In this document: one piece after another, positions 7,820-18,345 of the stretch
Layout of the letters: the number at the start of each line of letters is the position of its first letter
How positions within the stretch are numbered: position 1 is the first letter of the stretch
Assembly: GCF_000590885.1 (NCBI RefSeq)
Contig: NZ_JFHN01000013.1
Span: forward strand, 1 to 62,167
From: Erwinia mallotivora
GTDB lineage: Bacteria > Pseudomonadota > Gammaproteobacteria > Enterobacterales > Enterobacteriaceae
Reading direction: 5' to 3'
Length of the DNA stretch: 62,167 nucleotides
Notes under the pieces: model-generated
Seen by the model: only the letters and a program-made list of their open reading frames with translations
Told to the model about the DNA's origin: nothing
Databases searched by the model: none
Translations under genes and position numbers: made by a program

Positions 7820-9547
7820 TTGGAAGCCAGCGCGATTTACAGTCTGTTTATTATTGGTTCAGTGCTGGTTGCAGCAAGCATTTTACTCAGTTCATTCTCA
7901 TCCCGGCTCGGCATCCCTATTCTGGTTATTTTTCTCGCGCTGGGTATGCTGGCAGGGGTCGACGGTATTGGCGGTATTGCGTTTGATAATTATCCCGCAG
8001 CCTATCTGATTAGCAACCTTGCCCTCGCGGTCATCTTACTGGACGGTGGAATGCGAACTCAGGCCAGTTCTTTCAAGGTGGCACTGGGCCCGGCACTGTC
8101 ACTGGCAACGGTTGGCGTATTAATCACTGCCGGACTGACTGGCATGGCGGCCGCATGGTTATTCAACCTGAACATGATGAATGGTTTTCTGGTGGGGGCG
8201 ATTATTGGCTCGACGGATGCCGCCGCCGTTTTTTCTCTGCTCGGGGGCAAAGGTCTTAATGAGCGTGTAAGCGCCACGCTGGAGATTGAATCCGGCAGCA
8301 ATGACCCGATGGCGGTGTTTCTGACCATCACCCTGATTGAGATGATTCAGCAAGGACAAACCGGGCTGAATGGCATGTTCGTCGTTCACCTTATTCAACA
8401 ATTTGGCCTGGGTATCGTGCTGGGAATTGGCGGCGGCTGGGCTTTGTTACAGCTGATCAACCGCGTCTCACTGCCCGGAGGTCTTTATCCCCTTCTGGCC
8501 GTCAGCGGCGGAATTCTGGTCTTTGCCCTGACTACCGTGCTGGAAGGCAGCGGCATCCTCGCCGTCTATCTTTGTGGTTTCGTACTGGGTAATCGTCCAA
8601 TCCGAAATCGCTACGGTATCCTGCAAACCTTTGATGGCATGGCGTGGCTGAGTCAGATTGGCATGTTTCTGGTGCTTGGCCTGTTAGTGACGCCAACCGA
8701 CCTGTGGAACATCGCCCTGCCTGCCATGCTGCTGTCCGTCTGGCTGATACTGATCGCCCGCCCGCTGTCGATCCTGATTGGCCTGTTGCCATTCCGGGGT
8801 TTTAATCTGCGTGAACGACTGTTTATTAGTTGGGTTGGTCTGCGTGGTGCCGTGCCGATCATCCTGGCTGTCTTTCCGATGATGGCCGGTCTGCCACACG
8901 CCACGCTGTTCTTCAATATCGCCTTCTTTGTCGTGCTTGTCTCTCTGATGATACAGGGCACTTCGCTGGGTTTTGCCGCACGTAAAGCCAGGGTAATTGT
9001 TCCCCCCACCGCCTCCCCAATTTCCCGTGTCGGGCTGGATATTCACCCCGAAAACCCGTGGGAACAGTTCGTTTATCAGTTAGGCGCTGACAAGTGGTGC
9101 GTGGGCGCTGCGCTGCGCGATCTGCACATGCCAAGAGAAACCCGTATTGCTGCACTGTTTCGCGATAATCTGTTGCTGCATCCTACCGGCAACACGCGTT
9201 TGAAAGAGGGAGACGTACTGTGCGTTATTGGCCGCGAAAAAGATTTACCCGAACTGGGAAAACTGTTCAGCCAGTCTCCTCCGGTCGCGCTAGATCAGCG
9301 CTTTTTTGGTGACTTCATTTTGCAGGCAGATGCCCGTCTGCATGACATTTCTGAAATTTATGGTATCGAACTGGACGATGACATGAATAATCAACTGACG
9401 CTGGGCCATCTGGTTGCCGGAATGATCGGTGGTGCGCCGGTGGTGGGTGACCAGGTTGAATGGAAAAATATGATCTGGACGGTGGCTGAAAAAGAAGGAA
9501 ATGAGATTAGCAGAATTGGTGTCCGGGTAACGGAAGATAAGGAATAA
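7820..9547 (+). CDS. cvrA: K+/H+ antiporter CvrA (NhaP2 family)
   Basis: A 575-residue inner-membrane antiporter of the CPA1 family (E. coli CvrA/YcgO, also called NhaP2, 578 residues). About 12-13 membrane helices fill residues 1-390, including [27 protein letters not shown] and the ESGSNDP motif with a membrane-embedded Asp. The cytoplasmic C-terminus carries a TrkA-C-like domain (near [12 protein letters not shown]) and a CorC/HlyC-like domain at the end. It probably exports K+ in exchange for protons and supports growth at low osmolarity. It starts with TTG after AGGAGAAAAAATACA; the upstream stop and the family alignment support this. In E. coli it lies downstream of dadX; here dadX is 4 kb away and the gene between them differs. 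Confidence 0.96.
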   Translation: MEASAIYSLFIIGSVLVAASILLSSFSSRLGIPILVIFLALGMLAGVDGIGGIAFDNYPAAYLISNLALAVILLDGGMRTQASSFKVALGPALSLATVGVLITAGLTGMAAAWLFNLNMMNGFLVGAIIGSTDAAAVFSLLGGKGLNERVSATLEIESGSNDPMAVFLTITLIEMIQQGQTGLNGMFVVHLIQQFGLGIVLGIGGGWALLQLINRVSLPGGLYPLLAVSGGILVFALTTVLEGSGILAVYLCGFVLGNRPIRNRYGILQTFDGMAWLSQIGMFLVLGLLVTPTDLWNIALPAMLLSVWLILIARPLSILIGLLPFRGFNLRERLFISWVGLRGAVPIILAVFPMMAGLPHATLFFNIAFFVVLVSLMIQGTSLGFAARKARVIVPPTASPISRVGLDIHPENPWEQFVYQLGADKWCVGAALRDLHMPRETRIAALFRDNLLLHPTGNTRLKEGDVLCVIGREKDLPELGKLFSQSPPVALDQRFFGDFILQADARLHDISEIYGIELDDDMNNQLTLGHLVAGMIGGAPVVGDQVEWKNMIWTVAEKEGNEISRIGVRVTEDKE

Positions 9548-9624
9548 TCCTGGAAATAATCGCTCGATCTCTGCGGAATCAACGCTACGCTTAAAGTTCA
9601 TGTCTTTCCGTATGGGAGAATATC

Positions 9625-9858
9625 ATGGGTCATATCGTGAAGATTGGTCGCTATGAAATTATTGATGCAGAGCTGGACGGGCAGGATGTGGAAACCATCA
9701 GCATCCCCTGCCATACCAACCCAGGCCTGACTTATCAGCTTGATGGATGGGATGATGAAACCAGTGTGCCAGCCTGGATTGACGGCCAGCCTGTCGATCT
9801 GGCCATTGGGCATTATGACCAGCAGCAAAATCGCTGGGTGCTGAAAAAACCTGCCTGA
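9625..9858 (+). CDS. yebV: DUF1480 family protein YebV
   Basis: A 77-residue cytoplasmic protein of the DUF1480 family; E. coli YebV is 78. Shared features are the KIGRYEI start, a central IPC motif, the QLDGWDDETSVPA block, and the YDQQQNRW near the end. Function is unknown. A GGGAGAA ribosome site precedes the ATG. In E. coli yebV lies beside rsmF (yebU), while here it is next to cvrA, 48 kb from rsmF, so it has moved relative to that order. Confidence 0.85.
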   Translation: MGHIVKIGRYEIIDAELDGQDVETISIPCHTNPGLTYQLDGWDDETSVPAWIDGQPVDLAIGHYDQQQNRWVLKKPA

Positions 9859-9863
9859 TCTTT

Positions 9864-9901
9864 CAGACTCACCGATGCAGAAATTAGCTGAGGTGAGTCT
9901 G
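9864..9901 (+). terminator. Hairpin downstream of yebV
   Basis: A perfect 10-bp stem (CAGACTCACC with GGTGAGTCTG) with an 18-nt loop starts five bases after the yebV stop codon. The following ACATCTTATT is a weak U-tract. Probably a terminator for cvrA-yebV. Confidence 0.55.
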
Positions 9902-10245
9902 ACATCTTATTGCAGTAAAAATGTTATCTTTCCGAAAAAATGACGCCATTCATCTGTTTATATTTTTCCCTCCCGCCTGTTTTTAACTATTCCGCCAAAA
10001 AGCAATTTGGAAGTTTTAGGAATTACCCGTATTAACTAAGCCAAATGTCTGCTGCATACTTGCCTCAGCTTTACGAAAAAGATCCGACGTTTAATTCAGC
10101 GCGTCGAATTTTTTAAGCGTTTGTATATAAACAAAGAAACAATAATTATCTGAAACTAAAGAGATTTACTTTAGTTCGTTTCCCCCTGAACGCGTGCTTG
10201 AACCTCGTCAGGTCACTTATTCTTTATCAAAAGAGAGCAGGCATT
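9902..10245 (+). promoter_or_regulatory. Long leader/promoter region of the sugar-phosphate transferase gene
   Basis: An AT-rich 344-bp interval holding the promoter of the downstream gene. Two items stand out. TAGGAAT near 10017 matches one half of the RcsAB box (TAGGAATATTCTTA read on this strand), but the second half is poor. An 8-bp hairpin (AACTAAAG with CTTTAGTT, 10154-10176) lies in the probable 5' leader. No gene is seen. Confidence 0.4.
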
Positions 10246-11712
10246 ATGGCAAGTACTCTGGTACTGAATGATCGACGTCGTGCCTTTAGTGGCACTCGAA
10301 AAAACATTATTACCAAGGTGACATTGAGTCTGGCAGATTTGATATCAATTAACCTTGCCCTGTTTTTATCTGCGGCTACCGTGCAAGGTTTCTGGGGAAA
10401 CCTGGATATCTTTATTCCACCTCAGGAAGTTAAGGTCCGTTTTATCGCGCAGTTCGTCATGTCGATTGTCTGCACGGCCTGGTTCTGGATGCGACTGCGT
10501 CACTACACTTATCGCAAACCTTTCTGGTTTGAATTAAAAGAAATAATTAAAACGCTGGTCATTTTTTCACTGTTAGACCTTGCGCTGATTGCCTTCTCAA
10601 AATGGGATTTTTCCCGCATGTTGTGGAGTTTCACCTGGGTGTATGCGCTTATCCTGGTTCCACTGCTACGCTCTTCGGTTAAACATGCCATCCTCAAAGC
10701 GGGCCAGTGGCAAAAACAGACCATTATTATTGGTTCAGGTAAAAATGCGCGTGAAGCCTACGCCGCGCTACAAAGCGAAGAACTGCTGGGTTATGAAGTA
10801 AAAGCCTTTGTTGCTTCAAACGGATATAAAGGCGCGGAAAATCTACATGGCGTGCCGGTGATCACGGCCAGAGACATTGTCTGGGACACGGTTGATCTTG
10901 AAAACACGCAGTTTATCGTGGCGATGGAGTATGAACAGCAGTCAATGCGCGATAAGTGGCTGAAGCTGCTGTCAAAAAAGAAATGCCGTTCAGTTTCAGT
11001 GGTACCTACCCTGCGTGGTGTACCGTTATACGGTACGGATATGTCATTTATCTTCAGCCATGAAGTGATGATCCTGCGGGTCAGTAACAGCCTGGCTAAA
11101 CGCTCTTCCCGTATCCTCAAGCGTGCGTTCGATATCGTGGTGGCCTCGCTGCTACTGCTGGTTCTTGCCCCCGCATTTGGCCTGATTTGCTGGATGGTAG
11201 GACGCGATGGCGGTAATAAAATTTACGGACACGAACGTGTGGGCCAGGATGGCAAAAAATTCAAATGTCTGAAGTTCCGTTCGATGGTGACCAACTCGAA
11301 GGAAGTGTTGGAAGAGCTGCTGGCGACTAATGAAGAAGCCCGTGCCGAATGGGATAAAGACTTTAAGCTGAAGAACGACCCTCGTGTGACAAAAATTGGT
11401 GCATTTTTGCGTAAAACCAGTCTGGATGAGCTTCCGCAATTGTGGAACGTGTTGCGGGGTGAGATGAGCCTGGTTGGCCCGCGTCCGGTAATAGAAGCAG
11501 AGCTTGAGCGTTATGCCGGGGATGTTGATTACTATCTGATGGCTAAACCCGGGATGACCGGACTGTGGCAGGTCAGTGGCCGTAACGATATCGACTATGA
11601 TACGCGTGTTTACTTCGACTCCTGGTATGTAAAAAACTGGGCACTGTGGACCGACATTGCCATTCTGTTTAAAACTGCCGGTGTGGTGCTTCGTCGCGAC
11701 GGCGCTTACTGA
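10246..11712 (+). CDS. Undecaprenyl-phosphate sugar phosphotransferase (WbaP/AmsG/WcaJ type)
   Basis: A 488-residue polyprenyl-phosphate hexose-1-phosphate transferase that would start a polysaccharide repeat by placing glucose or galactose phosphate on the lipid carrier. Four N-terminal membrane helices (residues about 25-150) are followed by a nucleotide-binding-like middle domain (TIIIGSGKNAREA), a fifth hydrophobic helix near residue 300, and the catalytic domain with KFRSM, the SLDELPQLWNVLRGEMSLVG motif (the catalytic Asp-Glu pair) and KPGMTGLWQVSGR. AmsG of Erwinia amylovora is similar in length. The ATG is chosen for its AGAGAGCAGG ribosome site; a TTG 48 bases upstream lacks one. It stands alone, with its own leader and terminator, not inside a polysaccharide cluster. 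Glucose versus galactose specificity cannot be read. Confidence 0.9.
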   Translation: MASTLVLNDRRRAFSGTRKNIITKVTLSLADLISINLALFLSAATVQGFWGNLDIFIPPQEVKVRFIAQFVMSIVCTAWFWMRLRHYTYRKPFWFELKEIIKTLVIFSLLDLALIAFSKWDFSRMLWSFTWVYALILVPLLRSSVKHAILKAGQWQKQTIIIGSGKNAREAYAALQSEELLGYEVKAFVASNGYKGAENLHGVPVITARDIVWDTVDLENTQFIVAMEYEQQSMRDKWLKLLSKKKCRSVSVVPTLRGVPLYGTDMSFIFSHEVMILRVSNSLAKRSSRILKRAFDIVVASLLLLVLAPAFGLICWMVGRDGGNKIYGHERVGQDGKKFKCLKFRSMVTNSKEVLEELLATNEEARAEWDKDFKLKNDPRVTKIGAFLRKTSLDELPQLWNVLRGEMSLVGPRPVIEAELERYAGDVDYYLMAKPGMTGLWQVSGRNDIDYDTRVYFDSWYVKNWALWTDIAILFKTAGVVLRRDGAY

Positions 11713-11718
11713 TACCAC

Positions 11719-11753
11719 AATACGAAAGCCGTGAAGCGCACGGCTTTCGTATT
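11719..11753 (+). terminator. 15-bp stem terminator
   Basis: A perfect 15-bp stem (AATACGAAAGCCGTG with its complement) and 5-nt loop AAGCG begins just after the transferase stop codon. There is no clear U-tract, but the stem is exceptionally long. Confidence 0.75.
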
Positions 11754-11834
11754 CAGAGCCACATTCCCCTTTTCTTTTCCTCTGTTAATCACTAACCTGT
11801 GCGGCTCGCTTTTTAACGGACGTCGCTTCGCCTG

Positions 11835-13031
11835 ATGCAAAAATTTACCTTACTTCTTCTTAGCCTGGTGCTACTGGCACCTTTAGGTATCGACCTCTAT
11901 CTGCCCACCTTACCGGAGATTGCCCTGGGACTGGCGACACCGGTCAGTCAGATTCAGACCACTATCCCGCTGTTCCTGCTGGTAATGGGACTTGGGCAGC
12001 TGGTCGCCGGCCCCCTGGTGGATAACCTGGGGAGAAAGCCCATTGCTCTGGCCGGACTGATGCTCTATCTGCTGGGCAGTATTCTCGCCGCTACCGCGGG
12101 TGGCTGGTCACAATTCCTGATTGCCCGCCTGGTGCAGGGCTGCGCGGTCTGCTGCACAGCCGTCGTCGCTTTCAGCGGGGTACGCGATCGCCTTGATGGC
12201 GATGAGGCCGCCAGGGCGTATGGTTTCCTCAACGGTGCATTAAATATCGTCCCGGCGCTGGCTCCCATGCTGGGCGGTTTTCTGGCTGATGCGTTTGGCT
12301 GGCGGGCACCTTTCTGGTTTCTGGCTGGCTATGCCACAGTGATTGGCGTGCTGGTGATTGTTTTTCTGCCAGAAACCCGTCCGGCAGATACCGTTGCGGT
12401 GCGAGGCATCCCTCTCAGGCAATACTTTGGTATCCTTTCTCAGCCGCGTTTCCTTGCCTTTTCGCTGGCAAACGCCGGAGCGCTGGGCATGGTGCTGACC
12501 TATGTTTCACTGGCACCTCAGGTGCTGATGACCGAAGGCAAACTCAGTGCGCTGCAATTTTCGGTTGCCTTCGGGGCAAACGGATTCTGGATCATGCTGG
12601 TCAGCGTGCTGGTTAATAAAACAATCCGCAAGCTGGGACGGCCATTTTGCCTCGCCACCGGCAGCATCGCTATGGCGCTTGGGGCGGTGATGTTGATGTC
12701 AGGCGTGTGGCTGTTTCCGGCAGGCTGGCAGCAGCACTGGGCGCTGTATATGTTTCCGGTCGCCGTTGCGGTGGCCGGTCTGGCTTTTACCGTCGGTCCG
12801 GCCACCAGCTTCGCTCTGGAACCTTATCAGCAACAGGCAGGGGTAGCTTCGGCTCTGGCCGGATTCATTCAGATGGCCGGAGGGTCATCAGCAGGGCTGG
12901 TTGTGATGGCACTGCCGCTGCCAGAAAAAACCGCGCTGGCGCTGATGATGGTGGCAGGTACCCTGCTGACAGGACTGGCATGGATTTGTAGTAAAAAGGT
13001 GCGCGGCACGTTGACCGCGCTGAAACCTTAA
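11835..13031 (+). CDS. Bcr/CflA-type MFS drug exporter
   Basis: A 398-residue inner-membrane transporter with 12 predicted helices. The [12 protein letters not shown] motif in helix 1 and [12 protein letters not shown] (motif A, near residue 60) place it in the DHA1 Bcr/CflA drug-resistance group, near MdtL. It likely expels small drugs in exchange for protons; the substrate is unknown. Its 3' end overlaps the convergent dadX by 4 bp. The region just upstream (11754-11834) has no strong ribosome site; CGTCGCTTCGCCTG precedes the ATG, so the start is slightly uncertain. Confidence 0.85.
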   Translation: MQKFTLLLLSLVLLAPLGIDLYLPTLPEIALGLATPVSQIQTTIPLFLLVMGLGQLVAGPLVDNLGRKPIALAGLMLYLLGSILAATAGGWSQFLIARLVQGCAVCCTAVVAFSGVRDRLDGDEAARAYGFLNGALNIVPALAPMLGGFLADAFGWRAPFWFLAGYATVIGVLVIVFLPETRPADTVAVRGIPLRQYFGILSQPRFLAFSLANAGALGMVLTYVSLAPQVLMTEGKLSALQFSVAFGANGFWIMLVSVLVNKTIRKLGRPFCLATGSIAMALGAVMLMSGVWLFPAGWQQHWALYMFPVAVAVAGLAFTVGPATSFALEPYQQQAGVASALAGFIQMAGGSSAGLVVMALPLPEKTALALMMVAGTLLTGLAWICSKKVRGTLTALKP

Positions 13032-14098
13032 CTGACGCGAACGGGTACGCGTGGAGCCAGTGCGCACATCAGCTCATAGCCCACCGTACCAGAAGCCAGG
13101 GCAACCTCATCGATTTTCACATTATCACCCCAAAGCTCTACCGGGCTGCCAATCACAGCCTGATGGCAGGGCGTCAGATCGACGGTAATCATATCCATCG
13201 AGATCGCTCCCACCGTGCTGGTTTTCACGCCATCCACCCATACCGGTGTACCCGTTGGCGCATGGCGTGGATAACCATCCGCATAGCCACAGGCCACCAC
13301 GCCAATACGCTGTTCGCCCTCTGCACGGTAGCGCCCACCATAACCCACGGCATCACCGGCTTTTAACGTCTGCACGGCAATAATCTCACTACGTAGCGTC
13401 ATGGCTGGCCGTAAACCAGTGGTGGCAATGTCCTGCCATCGCCCGCTGGGAGAAGCACCATACAAAATGATACCTGGACGCACCCAGTCGCTATGCGTCT
13501 GTGGATGCCACAGGGTGGCGGCAGAGTTAGCCAGTGACCGCGGGCAGTCGAGTGCCTGTGCTGCCAGGTCGATTCTTTTCAGCGGCCCGGTGATACCGTC
13601 CGGCGAATCTGCCTCAGCAAAATGGGCCATCAGCGTCATTTCAGCGACACTGGTCAGCTCACGCAGGCGACGCCAGGCAGAATTAACCTCTGCGGGTTGA
13701 AATCCCAGTCGGTTCATGCCGCTGTTCATTTTCAGGTAAATATTGAGTGGCGCAGAGAGTTTTGCTTTTTTCAGTGCCTCAATCTGCCACTCGCTGTGAA
13801 TACTGGTGGTCAGGCGGTAATGATCGAGAGCAGCCAGCTCATCTGCGTGAAAAAAACCTTCCAGTAAAAGAATCGGTTTTTTCCAGCCGCGTTCACGCAG
13901 CAGGATCGCCTCTTCCAGATTAAGCAAAGCAAACCCGTCGGTGTCCGATAAACTTTGCCATACCCGGTCAATGCCATGACCGTAAGCATTAGCTTTGACT
14001 ACCGACCAGATGCGGGAATGAGGTGCAGCCTGGCGGGCAATCGCCAGGTTATGTCGCAACGCGCTGGTGTGTACAGTTGCGACAATAGGACGAGACAT
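13028..14098 (-). CDS. dadX: Catabolic alanine racemase DadX
   Basis: A 356-residue PLP enzyme that converts L-alanine to D-alanine, feeding DadA. The PLP lysine is K35 in [10 protein letters not shown]. The catalytic tyrosine block [13 protein letters not shown] is present. E. coli DadX is also 356 residues. It lies 29 bp downstream of dadA on the minus strand, which makes it the catabolic racemase rather than the biosynthetic Alr. The ATG is preceded by CCAGGAGAAGTT. Confidence 0.97.
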   Translation of the reverse strand: MSRPIVATVHTSALRHNLAIARQAAPHSRIWSVVKANAYGHGIDRVWQSLSDTDGFALLNLEEAILLRERGWKKPILLLEGFFHADELAALDHYRLTTSIHSEWQIEALKKAKLSAPLNIYLKMNSGMNRLGFQPAEVNSAWRRLRELTSVAEMTLMAHFAEADSPDGITGPLKRIDLAAQALDCPRSLANSAATLWHPQTHSDWVRPGIILYGASPSGRWQDIATTGLRPAMTLRSEIIAVQTLKAGDAVGYGGRYRAEGEQRIGVVACGYADGYPRHAPTGTPVWVDGVKTSTVGAISMDMITVDLTPCHQAVIGSPVELWGDNVKIDEVALASGTVGYELMCALAPRVPVRVS

Positions 14099-14127
14099 AA
14101 CTTCTCCTGGTTCCTTAAAGACAAAAA

Positions 14128-15411
14128 CTAACGAGCCTTACCCGTCGGCGGATTAAAACCGGGCAGATAGCGCATCACTGACAGGTCGTCTGCATCAATG
14201 GCCAACGGGTGCCCGGAGATAATATCAGAGATAAGCTGTCCGGAACCGCAGGCCATAGTCCAACCGAGCGTTCCGTGACCGGTGTTCAGATAAAGATTTT
14301 TCAGCGGCGTCCGGCCAACAATCGGCGTGCCATCCGGCGTCATAGGGCGCAATCCGGTCCAGAAAGTGGCCTGCTCAATATGGCCGCCCTGTGGGTAAAG
14401 ATCACGTACCACCATTTCCAGAGTCTGGCGACGTGCCCTGCGCAGTTCCGTGTTATAACCGACAATTTCTGCCATACCGCCGACCCGAATACGATCGTCG
14501 AAACGGGTAACAGCCACCTTGTAGGTTTCATCAAGAACGGTAGAAACAGGAGCCGCCGCACTGTCTTTGATCGGCATAGTCAGTGAATAGCCTTTAAGGG
14601 GATAAACCGGAATGCTGACAATGCCATGCAGCAGGCTGGTTGACCAGGATCCACTGGCCACCACATAGGCATCCGCTTTTATCGTTTCCGCTCCGCACTT
14701 CACCCCCACGATCTGATTGCCTTCATGCAGTAAAGCATCGACCGGCGTGTTAAATCTGAAGTTCACGCCCGCCGCTGCCGCCATCTCTGCAAGGCGTTGG
14801 GTAAACAGCTGGCAATCGCCCGTTTCATCGCCAGGCAGGCGCAAACCGCCGGTTAATTTATGCTGAGTGGCAGCCAGAGCCGGTTCAGCCTCAGCCAGCT
14901 GGCTGGCCTCCAGTAACTGGTAGGGTACGCCCGCCTCTTTCAGCACGGCGATATCTTTGGTGGCGCTCTCAAACTGTTGCGTGGTACGGAACAGCTGAAG
15001 CGTACCGCCCTGACGCCCCTCGTAGGCAATCCCGGTTTCCTGACGCAGCGTCCGCAGACAATCCCGGCTGTATTCAGCAATACGCACCATGCGACTTTTG
15101 TTCAGTTGGTAGTGCTGCATGTCACAATTGCGCAGCATCTGCCACATCCACTGCAACTGAAAACGCGTTCCATCCGGGCGAACAGCCAGCGGCGCATGAC
15201 GCTGAAACATCCATTTAACCGCTTTCAGTGGTACTCCCGGCGCGGCCCAGGGCGCGGAATAACCGGGAGAAATCTGACCAGCATTACCGGCACTGGTTTC
15301 CAGCGCCACGCCCGGCTGACGGTCAATAACCGTGACCTGATGCCCGGCTTTGGCAAGATACCAGGCGCTGGCGACACCCACCCCCCCACTTCCCAGAATG
15401 ACAACTTGCAT
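14128..15411 (-). CDS. dadA: D-amino acid dehydrogenase small subunit DadA
   Basis: A 427-residue FAD-dependent dehydrogenase that oxidises D-alanine to pyruvate and ammonia and passes electrons to the respiratory chain at the inner membrane. The N-terminal dinucleotide motif [21 protein letters not shown] is clear, with [17 protein letters not shown] near residue 45 and the C-terminal [14 protein letters not shown] block. E. coli DadA has 432 residues. The start at 15411 matches the family; an upstream in-frame ATG at 15432 would add seven residues. It forms an operon with dadX. Confidence 0.97.
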   Translation of the reverse strand: MQVVILGSGGVGVASAWYLAKAGHQVTVIDRQPGVALETSAGNAGQISPGYSAPWAAPGVPLKAVKWMFQRHAPLAVRPDGTRFQLQWMWQMLRNCDMQHYQLNKSRMVRIAEYSRDCLRTLRQETGIAYEGRQGGTLQLFRTTQQFESATKDIAVLKEAGVPYQLLEASQLAEAEPALAATQHKLTGGLRLPGDETGDCQLFTQRLAEMAAAAGVNFRFNTPVDALLHEGNQIVGVKCGAETIKADAYVVASGSWSTSLLHGIVSIPVYPLKGYSLTMPIKDSAAAPVSTVLDETYKVAVTRFDDRIRVGGMAEIVGYNTELRRARRQTLEMVVRDLYPQGGHIEQATFWTGLRPMTPDGTPIVGRTPLKNLYLNTGHGTLGWTMACGSGQLISDIISGHPLAIDADDLSVMRYLPGFNPPTGKAR

Positions 15412-15918
15412 ATTCGCTCCAATAACGCTCAAAAGAAGAATACACTACCCTGACGGCACAAAGTCAGATGATATAACCAGACCACCTCCCCCCCCTGCGC
15501 GCCGATATACTTCACCCTTTTTTTCATCCGGATGCGAATAAAAATAAGCATGACCTCATACTTCAGAGTTAAATGCTGGCTATGATTCTTTTTAAGAATC
15601 ATATCATTACACAAAAGGGATTTTTTACTTTTGGCAGCAGATTGTTATCTGGTAAAAGGTTTAACTTATATACAGATTATTATTCTGCAAATAAGCCTTA
15701 TTTATGCATTAAACATCGGCGATAACTTTAATTCGCCCGGTAACTCTGTTTTCTGGTTACAGATTTCAATTGTATTAGCCAGAGCAATCAGAGAGAGTGA
15801 ACTATCATTGAAAGATTGGCTTTAATTCCAGCCCTGCTCCGGCAGGTTAAAAATGAAAACGAAAGCTTTGCCGTTACATGATGTAACGTCGAGAAACGGT
15901 TTTTAAAAGGGGTGCGCT
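15412..15918. other. Divergent regulatory region between dadA and ycgB
   Basis: A 507-bp region with the promoters of dadA (minus) and ycgB (plus). It contains a run of eight C at 15488-15495 and an AT-rich centre. A 64-codon TTG-started plus-strand frame (15631-15825) would encode a hydrophobic peptide (YIQIIILQISLIYAL) with an AAGGGA about 11 bases upstream; I consider it unlikely but not excluded. I saw no sigma-54 GG-N10-GC element here, unlike upstream of yeaG. Confidence 0.45.
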
Positions 15919-17454
15919 ATGACGACTATCTTTGATGATGCCATGACCACAGCTAAACGCCTGAGTGATGGACCAGACTGGACTTTCGAACTGCTCGATG
16001 TGTACCTGAGTGAAATTGACCGCGTTGCCAAACTCTACCGACTTGAAACTTATCCGCATCAGATTGAAGTGATTACCTCTGAGCAGATGATGGATGCCTA
16101 TTCCAGCGTCGGGATGCCAATAAACTATGCACACTGGTCGTTTGGTAAGAAATTTATTGAAACGGAACAACGTTACAAGCATGGACAGCAAGGTCTGGCG
16201 TACGAAATCGTCATCAATTCTAATCCCTGCATTGCCTATCTGATGGAAGAGAACACCATCACCATGCAGGCGTTGGTAATGGCCCACGCCTGCTATGGTC
16301 ATAACTCATTTTTTAAAAATAACTATCTGTTCCGCAGCTGGACCGATGCCAGCTCAATCGTCGACTACCTGATTTTTGCGCGTAATTACATTACCCGCTG
16401 CGAAGAACGCTATGGCGTCGAAGAGGTCGAGAAGCTACTGGATTCCTGCCATGCGCTGATGAATTACGGCGTGGATCGTTACAAAAGGCCGCAGAAAATC
16501 TCTTTGCAGGAGGAAAAAGCGCGTCAGAAAAGCCGCGAAGAGTATCTGCAAAGTCAGGTTAACATGCTGTGGCGAACGCTTCCTCGTCGGGAGAGAGAGT
16601 CAACACAAGCTAAGGCCGCCCGCTATCCTTCTGAGCCCCAGGAGAACCTGCTCTATTTTATGGAAAAAAATGCGCCGCTGCTGGAGTCATGGCAACGGGA
16701 AATTTTACGCATCGTGCGTAAAGTCAGTCAGTATTTCTATCCACAAAAACAGACTCAGGTGATGAATGAAGGCTGGGCAACATTCTGGCACTACACCATT
16801 CTTAATCATCTGTATGATGAAGGAAAAGTTTCCGAACGTTTTATGCTGGAATTCCTGCACAGCCATACCAATGTGGTTTACCAGCCGCCTTATAACAGTC
16901 AGTGGTACAACGGCATTAACCCCTATGCGCTGGGCTTTGCCATGTTTCAGGATATCAAACGTATCTGTCAGGAACCGACTGAAGAGGATCGCTACTGGTT
17001 CCCGGACATTGCCGGCAGCGACTGGCTGGAAACACTCCATTTTGCCATGCGTGAATTTAAGGATGAGAGCTTTATCAGTCAGTTCCTCTCGCCGAAGGTA
17101 ATGCGCGATTTCCGTCTGTTTACCGTTATGGATGATGACCGCAATAACTTCCTTGAAATTGCGGCTATCCATGATGAAGCAGGCTACCGGGCGATCCGCC
17201 AGCAGTTGTCTGCCCAGTATAATCTGAGCAACCTGGAACCTAACATCCAGATTTATGATGTGGACCTGCGAGGCGACCGTTCACTTACCCTGCGCTATGT
17301 TCCACAAAACCGCGCGCCGCTGGATAAAAGTCGTCGGGAGGTGCTGAAACATGTTCATCGCCTGTGGGGCTTTGATGTCCATCTGGAACAGCAGAACGAA
17401 GACGGCAGCACTGAAATTCTCGACCGCTGTCCACCGCGCCCGTCTGCCTTATAA
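15919..17454 (+). CDS. ycgB: SpoVR family protein YcgB
   Basis: A 511-residue cytoplasmic protein; E. coli YcgB is 510. It matches the SpoVR family over its length, with MNEGWATFWHYTILNHLYDEG near residue 280, a NPYALGFAMF block, and the DDRNNFLEIAAIHDE block near residue 405. SpoVR was named for a sporulation cortex defect in Bacillus; in enterics its biochemical role is unknown and it is sigma-S induced. In many genomes it is encoded with a PrkA kinase and a YeaH-like protein; both are 8.5 kb upstream here. AAAAGGGGTGCGCT precedes the ATG. Confidence 0.97.
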   Translation: MTTIFDDAMTTAKRLSDGPDWTFELLDVYLSEIDRVAKLYRLETYPHQIEVITSEQMMDAYSSVGMPINYAHWSFGKKFIETEQRYKHGQQGLAYEIVINSNPCIAYLMEENTITMQALVMAHACYGHNSFFKNNYLFRSWTDASSIVDYLIFARNYITRCEERYGVEEVEKLLDSCHALMNYGVDRYKRPQKISLQEEKARQKSREEYLQSQVNMLWRTLPRRERESTQAKAARYPSEPQENLLYFMEKNAPLLESWQREILRIVRKVSQYFYPQKQTQVMNEGWATFWHYTILNHLYDEGKVSERFMLEFLHSHTNVVYQPPYNSQWYNGINPYALGFAMFQDIKRICQEPTEEDRYWFPDIAGSDWLETLHFAMREFKDESFISQFLSPKVMRDFRLFTVMDDDRNNFLEIAAIHDEAGYRAIRQQLSAQYNLSNLEPNIQIYDVDLRGDRSLTLRYVPQNRAPLDKSRREVLKHVHRLWGFDVHLEQQNEDGSTEILDRCPPRPSAL

Positions 17455-17470
17455 TCCCTTCGATCATCTG

Positions 17471-17492
17471 CCCCGGCCTGCCGGGGTTTTTT
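17471..17492 (+). terminator. Terminator of ycgB
   Basis: A CCCCGG-CCTG-CCGGGG hairpin followed by six T, starting 16 bases after the ycgB stop codon. A canonical Rho-independent terminator. Confidence 0.92.
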
Positions 17493-17625
17493 CTTTACGG
17501 CCAGACTCTGGCCGCCTGGCGTCGATATACGATCACTCTTTGCCCGCACGCAAGTCAGTATCCAGAGACCAGATGAAGAGAAGGATTTACCACAAAGAAC
17601 CGGCTCAGGATGAACCGGCTACGAT

Positions 17626-18345
17626 TTAATGCGACTTGAGAGACAAATCCGTGGGCATGGTATTCTGCATACCGTGCCAGATTTCCCCACTGCGACGCCC
17701 GTAATCCCGCACCGTGTCAACAATTTTATCAAACTGCTCCTGCTGACAAATACTCAGCAACTGCTGATAAAAGTCACGCGCCAGCTGGCGGGCTTCCGGA
17801 TTGGAAAAATAATGGCGTCCGACCCGGGTATACAGGCCTTTGAGGCCGTTCAGGATCAGGCCATAGATAGGGTTACCGGAAGCAAAAGCCAGTCCGCGGA
17901 AAATATTGTAATCCAGTTCCGTATAAGCATCGGCCCGGTCTTCCACATCCTGCGCCGTGACCAGTACATCACGGGCTTTTTCCGGATAGGTACGAATGGC
18001 GCGGCGGATAAAAATGGATGAGATATTGGTTCTGACGGAAAGCAGATTATCAATCAACTGGGGAACGCTGTCATGATCAAGACGCGCCAGCGTTTCCAGA
18101 ATATTCAGCCCTGAAGTTTCCCAGAAATTATTTACGCGGGTTGGCTTGCCGTGTTGGATAGTTAACCAACCATCACGAGCCAGCCGTTGCAGCACCTCAC
18201 GTAGCGTGGTGCGGGTGACACCTATCAGCTCCGAAAGCTCCCGTTCAGCAGGCAGGATCGAGCCGGGAGGGAAACGATTATTCCAGATGCTTTCAATAAG
18301 ATATTCTTCCGCGAAACCGGCAGGGCTCTGCGCCTTGATGACCAT
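17626..18345 (-). CDS. fadR: Fatty-acid metabolism regulator FadR
   Basis: A 239-residue GntR-family dimer, identical in length to E. coli FadR. The N-terminal winged helix contains [30 protein letters not shown] (residues about 30-60) and the C-terminal helical domain binds long-chain acyl-CoA. It represses beta-oxidation genes and activates fabA/fabB; acyl-CoA releases it. Its target fadD, with a matching operator, lies 8 kb away. In E. coli nhaB sits between fadR and dsbB; it is absent here. Confidence 0.97.
   Translation of the reverse strand: MVIKAQSPAGFAEEYLIESIWNNRFPPGSILPAERELSELIGVTRTTLREVLQRLARDGWLTIQHGKPTRVNNFWETSGLNILETLARLDHDSVPQLIDNLLSVRTNISSIFIRRAIRTYPEKARDVLVTAQDVEDRADAYTELDYNIFRGLAFASGNPIYGLILNGLKGLYTRVGRHYFSNPEARQLARDFYQQLLSICQQEQFDKIVDTVRDYGRRSGEIWHGMQNTMPTDLSLKSH

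Noticed and set aside
15488..15495. C8 homopolymer as a phase-variation tract
   Set aside because: It lies in a promoter region, not in a gene, and eight bases is only marginal for slippage.
15631..15825. 64-codon hydrophobic frame upstream of ycgB
   Set aside because: TTG start with a poorly spaced ribosome site in an AT-rich promoter region; hydrophobicity is expected from AT-rich DNA.
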